Positions 6,943-14,402 of a DNA stretch of 21,073 bases are shown one piece after another. The stretch lies in NCBI GenBank assembly GCA_023457535.1, contig JAEWLN010000131.1:1-21073 (forward strand). Direction: 5' to 3'. The notes under the pieces were generated by a model that saw only the letters and a program-made list of their open reading frames with translations, was not told the origin of the DNA and searched no databases. This DNA is from Bacteroidota bacterium (GTDB taxonomy: Bacteria; Bacteroidota; Bacteroidia; Flavobacteriales; Flavobacteriaceae). Within the stretch, counting starts at the first letter, position 1, and every line of letters starts with the position of its first letter. The translations under genes were made by a program, and so were the position numbers.

Positions 6943-8523
6943 ATGAAAAAAAATCACGCTAAGTGGCTGGCAGCATGCGCCCTTTTTGCAGCCAACACCG
7001 TTATCGCGCAGGTTGGCGTAGGGACCACCTCACCCAATGCCGCACTGGATATTACCTCGGCCAATGACGGCTTATTGATCCCGCGTATCGCATTGGTCAA
7101 TACCACCACGGCAACGGTGCTTACCCCTACGGCTTCAGAACTGGTTTATAACACTGCCACATCGGCCGATGTAACGCCCGGATTCTATTATTGGAGCGGA
7201 ACGGTGTGGGTGCGGTTGTCCACCGGAGCAGGCAACCACTGGAATTTGACGGGCAACGCGGGAACGTCCGCAGGCACCAATTTCCTCGGCACCACAGATG
7301 CCACAGACATCAGGATCAAAACAGCCGGAACAGACCGTTGGAACATCTCCAACGCCAATGGCGGACAACTCCAGTCGTTCGGACTGGGAACCGCAGCGCT
7401 GCCGGCCTATTCGTTTCAATCGGATGCCAATACAGGTCTTTTCAGCTCCGGTTCAGACGCGTTGGATTTTTCGACCGGCGCTACACCGCGCTTCCGGATA
7501 CCGGCTGCCAACCAGGTTCACGCCATGGCTTTGGGCACGGCGGCGCTTCCGTTCTACAGTTTTCAAGCCGACCCGGACACCGGTATGTTCAGCAACACAG
7601 CCAATACACTCTCGCTGGCTACGGCCGCTAACGAGCGCCTCCGATTGCTGCCCAACGGACAAGTCGTGGTCAACAATGTCGGGGCACCCGGCGCTACAGA
7701 TATGTTTTCATCCTATGCCACAGCCGCTATTTTGCGCGGGGTGGCCGGGCACAGTTTAGTAGCCAACGGAATCGGCGTATTCGGGCGCTCCACCGGCGTA
7801 AACGGAACGGGAACCTCAGGGACAAGCAACCAGGGGACGGGCTTTGGCGTCTGGGGACTCAACACAAGCAGCACCGGGACAGGCGTCGCAGGACTGGGCA
7901 ACAATGTGGCCTCCTCAAACTACCTGACTGCCGGCAGCGGCGGGGCATTTACCGGTTTCTCCACAGGCCTTTACGGGTATGTTACCAGCGCAGGCAATGC
8001 ACAGGGAATGATTTTACAGGATTCGTTCTCCGCCCAATGGAATGCAGGTTACTGGAACGGGACCGCCTACTACAAAATCATCGGCAACGGAACGGTGAGC
8101 ACGGTAGTGAAAGATACGGACGGAAACTCCGTGGTCATGCACTGTACTGAAACGCCTGAAAACCTTTTTGAGGATTATGGCGTCGGGCAACTGGTCAATG
8201 GTCGCGCGACGATTTCGATCGACCCTATTTTAACCAAAAACATCATTGTCGATGACAAACATCCGTTAAAAGTTTTCGTACAACTCGAGGGCGAATGCAA
8301 TGGCGTGTACGTGACCAATAAATCGGCGCGTTCGTTCGATGTGGTCGAACTGCAGGGCGGCCGTTCGAACACCGCCTTTTCTTATTCGATCGTGGCAAAC
8401 AGAGGTCCGGAAACCTACACATCGAATACAGGAGAAACCCGCGTGGCGCGTTATGACACCCGATTTGAAAAAGCGCCGGAATTCCAACAAAACACCTCGG
8501 TAAAAAACAATCTGAACCACTAA
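6943..8523 (+). CDS. secreted tail-fibre-like beta-repeat surface protein
   Basis: 526 residues. Residues 1-23 are a signal peptide ending VIAQ. The mature start QVGVGTTSPNAALDI is a motif seen in many Bacteroidota surface proteins and phage tail fibres. Residues 146-194 and 195-243 are a 49-residue tandem repeat with LGTAALPxYSFQxDxxTGxFS, and 270-345 is Gly/Thr/Ser-rich with GIGVFG and GFGVWG turns, suggesting a beta-helical or trimeric fibre. Residues 380-490 include LFEDYGVGQLVNGRATISID, a C-terminal module I recognise from other extracellular repeat proteins but cannot name. There is no T9SS sorting domain. No enzyme motif is visible. It is divergent from the T9SS protein at 6750 and overlaps the convergent HExxH gene by 4 nt (CTAA). 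Confidence 0.75.
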   Translation: MKKNHAKWLAACALFAANTVIAQVGVGTTSPNAALDITSANDGLLIPRIALVNTTTATVLTPTASELVYNTATSADVTPGFYYWSGTVWVRLSTGAGNHWNLTGNAGTSAGTNFLGTTDATDIRIKTAGTDRWNISNANGGQLQSFGLGTAALPAYSFQSDANTGLFSSGSDALDFSTGATPRFRIPAANQVHAMALGTAALPFYSFQADPDTGMFSNTANTLSLATAANERLRLLPNGQVVVNNVGAPGATDMFSSYATAAILRGVAGHSLVANGIGVFGRSTGVNGTGTSGTSNQGTGFGVWGLNTSSTGTGVAGLGNNVASSNYLTAGSGGAFTGFSTGLYGYVTSAGNAQGMILQDSFSAQWNAGYWNGTAYYKIIGNGTVSTVVKDTDGNSVVMHCTETPENLFEDYGVGQLVNGRATISIDPILTKNIIVDDKHPLKVFVQLEGECNGVYVTNKSARSFDVVELQGGRSNTAFSYSIVANRGPETYTSNTGETRVARYDTRFEKAPEFQQNTSVKNNLNH

Positions 8524-8846
8524 AGATAGTTCACAAACGACCAAAAAGACCTCGACCGCAAATAGTCGGGGTCTTTTTCGTTGGCATAAGCTTCGCGCTC
8601 AAAACCGATGTTGTAATAAGCCTGCATCCGATTGCCGCAGCGTGCCCATCTGATCAGGAATTCAAGCCCGTACCATACAAAAAACGGCACTACCAAAAGT
8701 TCCAGCTGCTGCCGGATGTGGATCTTTTCATGCAGCAGGATTACTGCATCATCGGCGTGGTGCCGCGCGCGCAGGATCACAAACGGGAAAACCGTCAATC
8801 CGTTGAAGCCTTTGGGCAGCAAATATTTGGAGACAATCAAAAACAT
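8520..8846 (-). CDS. small HExxH-containing protein, conserved hypothetical
   Basis: 108 residues from ATG at 8846 (MFLIVSKYLLPKGFNGLTVFPFV). The open frame runs on to 9008, but those extra codons would overlap the divergent DUF5522 gene and are Ala/Phe-rich antisense sequence, so I reject them. HEKIH at residues 39-43 is a zinc-binding HExxH motif, followed by a hydrophobic segment (50-66, LLVVPFFVWYGLEFLIR) and FEREAYANE (81-90), whose glutamates could give a third ligand. The domain is much shorter than a normal metallopeptidase. I recall close flavobacterial homologues of the same length annotated only as hypothetical. A membrane-associated mini-protease is possible but not shown. Confidence 0.75.
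   Translation of the reverse strand: MFLIVSKYLLPKGFNGLTVFPFVILRARHHADDAVILLHEKIHIRQQLELLVVPFFVWYGLEFLIRWARCGNRMQAYYNIGFEREAYANEKDPDYLRSRSFWSFVNYL
8543..8578 (+). terminator. intrinsic terminator inside the opposing gene
   Basis: A 14-bp stem (8543-8556 with 8565-8578), interrupted only by one T-G wobble, around an 8-nt loop, with the T run forming its 3' arm. It lies 20 nt after the stop of the 6943-8523 gene, which it should terminate. It is wholly inside the coding sequence for residues 90-102 of the minus-strand HExxH gene. Confidence 0.75.
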
Positions 8847-8876
8847 TTGCGCGAATCTTGCTATTTTTGCGTGAGT

Positions 8877-9053
8877 ATGAACCACCAAAATAACGAAAAT
8901 AAACCCATCGAAGGCGAAGATTTTTATTACACGCCTGAAGGCTACAAATGCTTTACTGAAAAATACCACCTCAAACGCGGCTATTGCTGCAAAAGCGGCT
9001 GCCGGCATTGCCCGTACGGATACAACAAAAAAACAGGTGATTTTACAAAATAA
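8877..9053 (+). CDS. DUF5522 family small Cys-rich protein
   Basis: 58 residues from ATG at 8877; a longer open frame to 8718 is antisense to the HExxH gene and unlikely. The C-terminal half reads GYCCKSGCRHCPYGY, with four cysteines (C37, C38, C42, C45) plus a histidine, and is preceded by FYYTPEGYKCFTEKYHLKRG. This is the DUF5522 pattern, a short family of unknown function that may bind zinc or an iron-sulphur cluster. It is divergent from the HExxH gene with only 30 nt between start codons. A TATTTTTG box at 8862-8869 could be its -7 element, giving a very short or no leader. Confidence 0.8.
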   Translation: MNHQNNENKPIEGEDFYYTPEGYKCFTEKYHLKRGYCCKSGCRHCPYGYNKKTGDFTK

Positions 9054-9068
9054 TGGCGTTGCCTGCGG

Positions 9069-9123
9069 CCCGCGCTTTCGGCTTTATCTCTGCGCTGCGC
9101 TGCGAGGATACCGCCTCTATCGC
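9069..9123. repeat. REP-like hairpin repeat, copy B
   Basis: The 136-nt gap before hutU contains two blocks, 9073-9089 and 9106-9122, that match blocks of the repeat at 14403-14466 at 15 of 17 and 14 of 17 positions, in the same order and orientation. The sequence between them (CTGCGCTGCGCTGCGA) is different and shorter. A conserved frame around a variable loop is typical of dispersed REP-type elements, which I recall being common in flavobacterial genomes. Confidence 0.55.
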
Positions 9124-9189
9124 TAACGCAACATCCGCAAAACCGCAACCCTTGACACAAAATAAACAACCCGCCACACCAAACCACAT

Positions 9190-11172
9190 ATGACGTTCAA
9201 AGAGCAAATCCAACAAGGCATTCCGTCGGTTCTCCCCGACCCGAAACCATACGACCCAAGCATCAACCACGCGCCCAAACGCAAGGAAATCCTGTCGGCA
9301 GACGAAAAAAAACTCGCACTGCGCAACGCGCTGCGTTATTTCGACCCAAAACACCACGCAGCGCTGGCGCCTGAATTCCTCGACGAACTCAACACGTATG
9401 GCCGCATCTACATGTATCGATTCCGCCCCGATTACCAAATGAAAGCGCGCCCGATATCGGAATATCCCGGCAAATCGGAACAAGCCAAAGCCATCATGCT
9501 CATGATCCAGAACAATCTGGATTATGCCGTCGCGCAGCATCCGCACGAGCTCATCACCTATGGCGGAAACGGGGCAGTGTTCCAGAATTGGGCGCAATAT
9601 CTTTTGACGATGCAATATTTGTCTGAAATGACCGACGAGCAAACGCTCACGATCTATTCCGGACACCCGATGGGCCTTTATCCGTCGCACAAAGACGCCC
9701 CGCGCGTGGTTGTGACCAATGGCATGATGATCCCCAACTATTCCAAACCGGACGATTGGGAGAAGTTCAATGCGCTCGGCGTCACGCAATACGGGCAGAT
9801 GACCGCCGGCAGTTATATGTACATTGGTCCGCAGGGTATCGTCCACGGCACGACCATTACGGTTTTAAATGGTTTCCGCAAGATTGGAAAATCGCCCGCG
9901 GGCAACCTTTTTGTCACGTCAGGACTTGGCGGAATGAGCGGTGCGCAGCCCAAAGCGGGCAACATCGCCGGTTGCATCACGGTTTGCGCCGAGGTCAATG
10001 CCAAAATCACCCACATCCGACATTCGCAGGGCTGGATCAACGAAGTGATTGAAAACATGGACGAATTGGTGGCGCGCGTAAAATCGGCCAAAGCCAGCAA
10101 CGAAGTGGTTTCGATCGCTTATCTTGGAAACGTGGTCGATGTATGGGAACGCTTCGATCAGGAAAACCTCCACATCGACCTTGGTTCGGACCAGACTTCG
10201 CTACACAATCCGTGGGCAGGCGGTTATTATCCGGTGGGGCAATCGTTCGGGGAATCCAATCGGATGATGGCTGAAGACCCTGAACTGTTCAGGCACAAAG
10301 TGCGCGAGTCGCTGCGCCGGCAAACCGACGCGATCAACAGGCACACCGCCAAAGGCACATACTTTTTTGATTACGGCAATGCCTTTCTACTCGAAGCCTC
10401 GCGCGCCGGCGCTGACATTATGGCGCCAAACGGCATCGACTTCCGATATCCGAGTTATGTACAGGACATCATGGGCCCGATGTGTTTCGACTACGGATTT
10501 GGCCCGTTCCGATGGGTTTGCACTTCAGGAAAACCGGAAGACCTACAAAAAACAGATGACATCGCCTGCCAGGTTTTAGAGCAAATGGCCCAAACGGCCC
10601 CTGCGGAGATCCAGCAGCAAATGCAGGACAACATCCAATGGATCAAAGGCGCGCAGCAAAACAAGCTTGTGGTGGGGTCGCAGGCGCGCATTTTATATGC
10701 CGACGCCGAAGGCCGCATTAAGATTGCGCAAGCGTTCAACAGTGCGATTGCCAAAGGCGAAATCGGCTATGTGGTTCTGGGCCGTGACCATCACGATGTA
10801 TCGGGGACGGATTCGCCCTATCGCGAAACGTCTAACATTTATGACGGTTCGCGTTTTACCGCCGATATGGCGATTCAAAACGTGATCGGTGACGGCTTTC
10901 GCGGCGCTACCTGGATCAGCATCCACAACGGCGGCGGCGTGGGTTGGGGCGAGGTTATAAACGGCGGATTTGGTATGGTTCTTGATGGCTCCGACGACGC
11001 GTCCAAACGTCTGGAATCCATGCTTTTCTGGGATGTCAACAACGGCATTTCGCGCAGAAGCTGGGCCAGAAATGAGGGGGCCATTTTTGCGATCAAACGC
11101 GCGATGGAAACGCAACCTTTGCTCAAGGTGACCCTCCCGAATTTAGTAGACGACTCCGTTTTAGATTTTTGA
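9190..11172 (+). CDS. hutU: urocanate hydratase, long (eukaryote-like) form
   Basis: Converts urocanate to imidazolone propionate in histidine degradation, using tightly bound NAD+. The 660-residue protein matches the long form found in Bacteroidota and animals rather than the ~555-residue proteobacterial form. Visible motifs are ITYGGNGAVFQNWAQY, TQYGQMTAGSYMYIGPQGIVHGT, the NAD-binding TSGLGGMSGAQPKAG (243-257), GPFRWVCTSGKPEDL and GRDHHDVSGTDSPYRETSNIYDG. At the site of Cys410 of the Pseudomonas enzyme (ARICWLG) this protein has ARILYAD (Leu502), as I recall for the animal enzyme. No other hut gene is in the window. The next gene starts 1 nt after its stop, implying one transcript with the two small genes downstream. 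Confidence 0.95.
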   Translation: MTFKEQIQQGIPSVLPDPKPYDPSINHAPKRKEILSADEKKLALRNALRYFDPKHHAALAPEFLDELNTYGRIYMYRFRPDYQMKARPISEYPGKSEQAKAIMLMIQNNLDYAVAQHPHELITYGGNGAVFQNWAQYLLTMQYLSEMTDEQTLTIYSGHPMGLYPSHKDAPRVVVTNGMMIPNYSKPDDWEKFNALGVTQYGQMTAGSYMYIGPQGIVHGTTITVLNGFRKIGKSPAGNLFVTSGLGGMSGAQPKAGNIAGCITVCAEVNAKITHIRHSQGWINEVIENMDELVARVKSAKASNEVVSIAYLGNVVDVWERFDQENLHIDLGSDQTSLHNPWAGGYYPVGQSFGESNRMMAEDPELFRHKVRESLRRQTDAINRHTAKGTYFFDYGNAFLLEASRAGADIMAPNGIDFRYPSYVQDIMGPMCFDYGFGPFRWVCTSGKPEDLQKTDDIACQVLEQMAQTAPAEIQQQMQDNIQWIKGAQQNKLVVGSQARILYADAEGRIKIAQAFNSAIAKGEIGYVVLGRDHHDVSGTDSPYRETSNIYDGSRFTADMAIQNVIGDGFRGATWISIHNGGGVGWGEVINGGFGMVLDGSDDASKRLESMLFWDVNNGISRRSWARNEGAIFAIKRAMETQPLLKVTLPNLVDDSVLDF

Positions 11173-11173
11173 A

Positions 11174-11344
11174 ATGAAAAAAGCAAACAGCATCGAACTC
11201 ATGATCATGGGAATCTGCCTGATTCCGTTGGCCCTGGTGGTGAATAATGTGCTGGCGCAATCATTTCTGGCGCTCGTTTCTATCGCGCTTAACGTTGCCG
11301 CGGTAGTAAAAAGCTTTCGAGAAAAGAAAAAGAAACAACCCTAA
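11174..11344 (+). CDS. small two-helix membrane protein
   Basis: A 56-residue open frame starting ATG 1 nt after the hutU stop. The product (MKKANSIELMIMGICLIPLAL...) has two hydrophobic segments, about residues 8-28 and 31-46, and ends in a strongly basic tail (FREKKKKQP). Position and composition make it a believable small inner-membrane protein, with the positive tail in the cytoplasm. I do not recognise a family. It ends 11 nt before the DUF4136 gene, so the three genes probably form one unit. Confidence 0.6.
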   Translation: MKKANSIELMIMGICLIPLALVVNNVLAQSFLALVSIALNVAAVVKSFREKKKKQP

Positions 11345-11355
11345 TTATAAATGCT

Positions 11356-11892
11356 ATGAAGACTTTCAAATTATTACCCGTGATGCTTTTGCTGATTTTT
11401 GGCTCGTGCGCGTCGGTCAGAGTGGCATCTGACTACGACAAAAATGTCGATTTCTCGTCATTTAAAACCTACGCGTTCCATAAGAACGGTATTGACAAAG
11501 TCGAAATATCGGACCTTGACAAAAAACGGATCCTGCGTTCGATCGATGAAGTGATGGCCGCCAAAGGTTTTACCAAAAGCGATAATCCTGACTTACTCGT
11601 GAATTTCTTTACCAAGTCGCGCGAACAAGTCAGCGTCAACCAATTTAATGCAGGTTGGGGCTATGGCTGGGGTTGGGGCTGGAATCCTTATATTTGGGGC
11701 GGCAACACTTCCGTATCGACATCGACAGAAGGCACGCTGTACATTGATCTGATCGACGCCAAAAAGAAAGAAATGATCTGGCAAGGGGAAGGAATCGGAA
11801 GCCTGACGCAAAATGTGGACAAAAAGGATGAAGTAATCAAGAATTTTGTTGCAAAAATCCTCGAACAGTATCCGCCTCAGAAAAAACAATAA
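11356..11892 (+). CDS. DUF4136 lipoprotein
   Basis: 178 residues. MKTFKLLPVMLLLIFGSC is a lipoprotein signal with Cys18 as the acylation site. The mature part starts SVRVASDYDKNVDFSSFKTYAFHKNG and ends near EVIKNFVAKILEQYPP, the typical start and end of DUF4136, an envelope lipoprotein family of unknown function. A Gly/Trp/Tyr-rich stretch (GWGYGWGWGWNPYIWGG, about 100-116) lies in the middle, as in many family members. It is the last gene of the hutU transcription unit and is followed by an intrinsic terminator 4 nt after its stop. Confidence 0.88.
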   Translation: MKTFKLLPVMLLLIFGSCASVRVASDYDKNVDFSSFKTYAFHKNGIDKVEISDLDKKRILRSIDEVMAAKGFTKSDNPDLLVNFFTKSREQVSVNQFNAGWGYGWGWGWNPYIWGGNTSVSTSTEGTLYIDLIDAKKKEMIWQGEGIGSLTQNVDKKDEVIKNFVAKILEQYPPQKKQ

Positions 11893-11896
11893 GATC

Positions 11897-11924
11897 AGCC
11901 GCCAGATAAGGCGGCTTTTGTTAT
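11897..11924 (+). terminator. intrinsic terminator of the hutU unit
   Basis: AGCCGCC (11897-11903) and GGCGGCT (11910-11916) form a perfect 7-bp stem with a 6-nt loop, followed by TTTTGTTAT. It marks the end of the hutU to DUF4136 transcript and the left edge of the gene-free stretch. Confidence 0.88.
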
Positions 11925-12058
11925 TTACAGATTTTCTGTAATACACATATAGAAAAAACGCCTAACTTCGTTCTATGGGAAGGGGGCAATGTAAGGTATT
12001 CCCAACGAAAAATCCCGATCACTTCAGTACAGAAAATCTGTAATTTTTGTTAAAGTTT
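11923..12058. repeat. 136-bp intergenic element, copy 1
   Basis: First of two copies in the 393-bp gene-free stretch 11893-12285. It aligns without gaps to 12104-12239, with 12 mismatches in 136 positions (about 91% identity). A central 42-bp core (11964-12005) is identical in both. TTACAGATTTTCTGTA at 11925-11940 is repeated exactly, inverted, at 12028-12043, and each arm is itself nearly palindromic. The core can fold with TGGGAA (11976-11981) pairing TTCCCA (11999-12004) around a G-rich 17-nt loop. It encodes a 22-codon frame from ATG at 11975 starting MGRGQCKVFP. It could be a small RNA, a MITE-like mobile repeat or a regulator-binding array. Confidence 0.85.
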
Positions 12059-12103
12059 TCATTTCAGATTTTGCCGGTCAAAACGCAAAACAATTCTTTT
12101 GTG

Positions 12104-12239
12104 ATTTACAGAATTTCTGTTATACACTTATAGAAAAAACAGCGAACTTCGTTCTATGGGAAGGGGGCAATGTAAGGTATTCCCAAAGAAAAATCCCAAT
12201 CACTTCATTACAGAAAATTTATACTTTTTGTTAAAGTTT
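12104..12239. repeat. 136-bp intergenic element, copy 2
   Basis: Second copy of the element at 11923-12058, same orientation, offset by 181 bp, leaving a 45-bp unrelated spacer. The 42-bp core (12145-12186) is unchanged, but the end palindromes have decayed: TTACAGAATTTCTGTTA on the left and TACAGAAAATTTATA on the right. As a result the short frame from ATG at 12156 loses its stop and runs on to 12359 antisense to the E1 gene. The remaining intergenic sequence, 12059-12103 and 12240-12254, shows nothing I recognise. Confidence 0.85.
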
Positions 12240-12254
12240 AACTCGCATTTGAAC

Positions 12255-12280
12255 AAAAAAACCGCCCTCAACAGGCGGCT
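12255..12280 (-). terminator. intrinsic terminator of the E1 gene
   Basis: On the minus strand CCGCC (12278-12274) and GGCGG (12266-12262) form a 5-bp GC stem with a 7-nt loop, followed by a run of seven or more T. It lies 6 nt past the stop codon of the 12286-14349 gene, at the end of the whole minus-strand metabolic block. Confidence 0.75.
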
Positions 12281-12285
12281 TTCAA

Positions 12286-14349
12286 TCAATAATTCAACAA
12301 AGATTCGATCTTGTCGCGCACTTTTTCCGTACTCGGGATCATCGTTGCTTCCAAGGTAGAATTGAGCGGAATGGCCGGAAGATTCTCTGAGCCGATCACC
12401 ATCACGGGCGCATCCAAATGCTTAAAACACTGCTCCTGGATCAAACCGGCAAGGCTTCGCGCAAATGAATTGCCAGAGGGTTCTTCAGTTACAACAAGGC
12501 ACTTTTTCGCTTTTTTCACCGACTTTACGATTGTCTCCTCATCCAGCGGATACAGCGTCCGCAAATCGACGATCTCTACTTTCTCCTTCATCGCCGCCGA
12601 GGCATTCAAAGCCCAATGCACGCCCATTCCATAAGTAATCACTGAAATCGTCTCCTCTTCGTCCTGTCTCCAGATTTCCTGTACCACATTGGCCTTCCCA
12701 AACGGCAACACATAATCCTCGCTGGGTTCATTGACGCGCGCCGTTTCAGTTCCTTTTACTTTCGACCAGTACAACCCTTTGTGTTCGAGGATCACTACTG
12801 GATTTGGATCGTAATACGCCGATTTGAGCAAACCTTTCAAATCCGCGCCATTACTCGGATACGCGATCTTGATGCCGCGGATGTTCGTAAGTACGCTCTC
12901 GACCGATGAAGAATGATACGGCCCGCCCGATCCGTATGCACCAATCGGGACGCGCAAAATCATCGATACCGGCCATTTGCCATTGCTCAGGTAACACGAA
13001 CGCGACACCTCTGTAAACAATTGATTGAGTCCCGGCCAGATGTAATCGGCGAATTGCACCTCAACGATTGGTTTTAATCCAACGGCACTCATCCCTACGG
13101 TCGACCCCACGATGAACGCTTCCTGGATCGGTGTATTAAAAACGCGCTCGTCGCCAAACTTATGTGCAAGCGTTGCAGCTTCGCGAAATACACCTCCCAG
13201 GCGCCCGCCTACGTCCTGTCCGTACAGCAAACATTCTCTGTTCTCGCGCATCAGTTCCTCGACCGCAAACAACGCGCAATCGACCATAACGACCTTGTCT
13301 TGGCGCTCGGGATTTCTTTCTCCTTTTTCTTGCGTAATCGGCGTCGGGGCGAAATCATGCGTAAACAAGTCTTCGGGGCGCGGATCTTCAGCAGCGAGTG
13401 CCTTATCGTAATCGGCCTTAACCTTTACCAGAGCATCGTCTTCCAATTTTGTAATTTCACCGGACGTAAATCCCGCGTCAATCAATTGCTGCTTCAACAC
13501 CGGATACGGATCACGCGATTGCGCCTCGTCCAGATCATCGCGGTACCATTCCATGCGCACGCCAGAAGTATGGTGGTTCAAAAGCGGCACTTTCGCATGC
13601 ACCAAAAACGGACGGCGTTCTTTGCGCATGATTTTCAAAACCCTTTGGATCGTAAGATAACTCTCCGTAAAATCGGCACCGTCAATTGAAATCGCTTCGA
13701 TGCCGTGGAACCCCTTGGCATACTCAAATGCGTTTTGCGCGCGTGTTTCCTTAGCATTGGCGGAGATGTCCCAACCATTGTCCTGCACCAGATACAATAT
13801 CGGCAACTGCTTCAAGGCCGCCATTTGCAACGCTTCAGCCACTTCGCCTTCAGTCACCGATGCATCGCCGAGCGAACAAACCACGACCGGCAATTCGTCC
13901 AGATCATCCTGGATCCCGACGTTTTCCTTGTACCAAAAACCCATCGCTGCGCCCGTGGCCGGAATCGCCTGCATGCCCGTGGCCGAGGATTGGTGCGGGA
14001 TCTTTGGCTTGTCCGCATCGCGCAAACTCGGGTGGCAATAATAAGTGCGCCCGCCAGAGAACGGATCGTCGCGCTTGGCCATAAGCTGCAGCATCAAATC
14101 ATACGGCTGCATCCCAATGCCCAGCATCATCGCATCGTCGCGGTAATACGGAAACACAAAATCCTGTGGCAACAGTTGCATGGCCGTCGCAATCTGGATC
14201 GCTTCGTGCCCGCGCGAGGTCGCATGCACATATTTGGACACGGTTTTGAAATTATCCTCGTACCACCGGGCCATTGTTTTGGCGGTCGCCATGGTCGCAA
14301 ACGCCCGTTCGAGCACGGTTTTGTTCAGTGTTTTTTCAGCTACTTCCAT
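12286..14349 (-). CDS. fused E1 alpha-beta 2-oxoacid dehydrogenase (branched-chain type)
   Basis: 687 residues combining both E1 subunits. The alpha half (1-~320) carries the thiamine diphosphate motif GDASVTEGEV at 161-170 ending with the N191 of QDNGW, and SRGHEAIQIA near the N-terminus. The beta half (~348-687) carries LLYGQDVGGRLGGVFR, FNTPIQEAFIVG, and PSNGADLKGLLKSA, and ends with the transketolase C-terminal domain (EIVDLRTLYPLDEETI). With E2 and branched-chain aminotransferase genes upstream, the likely substrates are 2-oxoisovalerate and its leucine and isoleucine counterparts. The fused form is usual in Bacteroidota. Pyruvate or a broader range cannot be excluded. It starts 169 nt after ilvE, across a REP-like repeat, so may be expressed partly on its own. 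Confidence 0.9.
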   Translation of the reverse strand: MEVAEKTLNKTVLERAFATMATAKTMARWYEDNFKTVSKYVHATSRGHEAIQIATAMQLLPQDFVFPYYRDDAMMLGIGMQPYDLMLQLMAKRDDPFSGGRTYYCHPSLRDADKPKIPHQSSATGMQAIPATGAAMGFWYKENVGIQDDLDELPVVVCSLGDASVTEGEVAEALQMAALKQLPILYLVQDNGWDISANAKETRAQNAFEYAKGFHGIEAISIDGADFTESYLTIQRVLKIMRKERRPFLVHAKVPLLNHHTSGVRMEWYRDDLDEAQSRDPYPVLKQQLIDAGFTSGEITKLEDDALVKVKADYDKALAAEDPRPEDLFTHDFAPTPITQEKGERNPERQDKVVMVDCALFAVEELMRENRECLLYGQDVGGRLGGVFREAATLAHKFGDERVFNTPIQEAFIVGSTVGMSAVGLKPIVEVQFADYIWPGLNQLFTEVSRSCYLSNGKWPVSMILRVPIGAYGSGGPYHSSSVESVLTNIRGIKIAYPSNGADLKGLLKSAYYDPNPVVILEHKGLYWSKVKGTETARVNEPSEDYVLPFGKANVVQEIWRQDEEETISVITYGMGVHWALNASAAMKEKVEIVDLRTLYPLDEETIVKSVKKAKKCLVVTEEPSGNSFARSLAGLIQEQCFKHLDAPVMVIGSENLPAIPLNSTLEATMIPSTEKVRDKIESLLNY

Positions 14350-14402
14350 CTTCTTTTTACCTCAACGAGGATTTTGTTATGCTTTATTTACGGCAGACAT
14401 TT

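Noticed and set aside
9043..9846. 267-codon minus-strand open frame over hutU
   Set aside because: Shadow of hutU with a His/Arg/Val-rich composition and no recognisable domain.
11923..12239. CRISPR array
   Set aside because: Only two repeats, each 136 bp with a 45-bp spacer, far from CRISPR dimensions, and no cas genes nearby.
12156..12359. 67-codon plus-strand open frame as a real protein gene
   Set aside because: It exists only because copy 2 of the 136-bp element lost its stop codon, and its second half is terminator and antisense E1 sequence.
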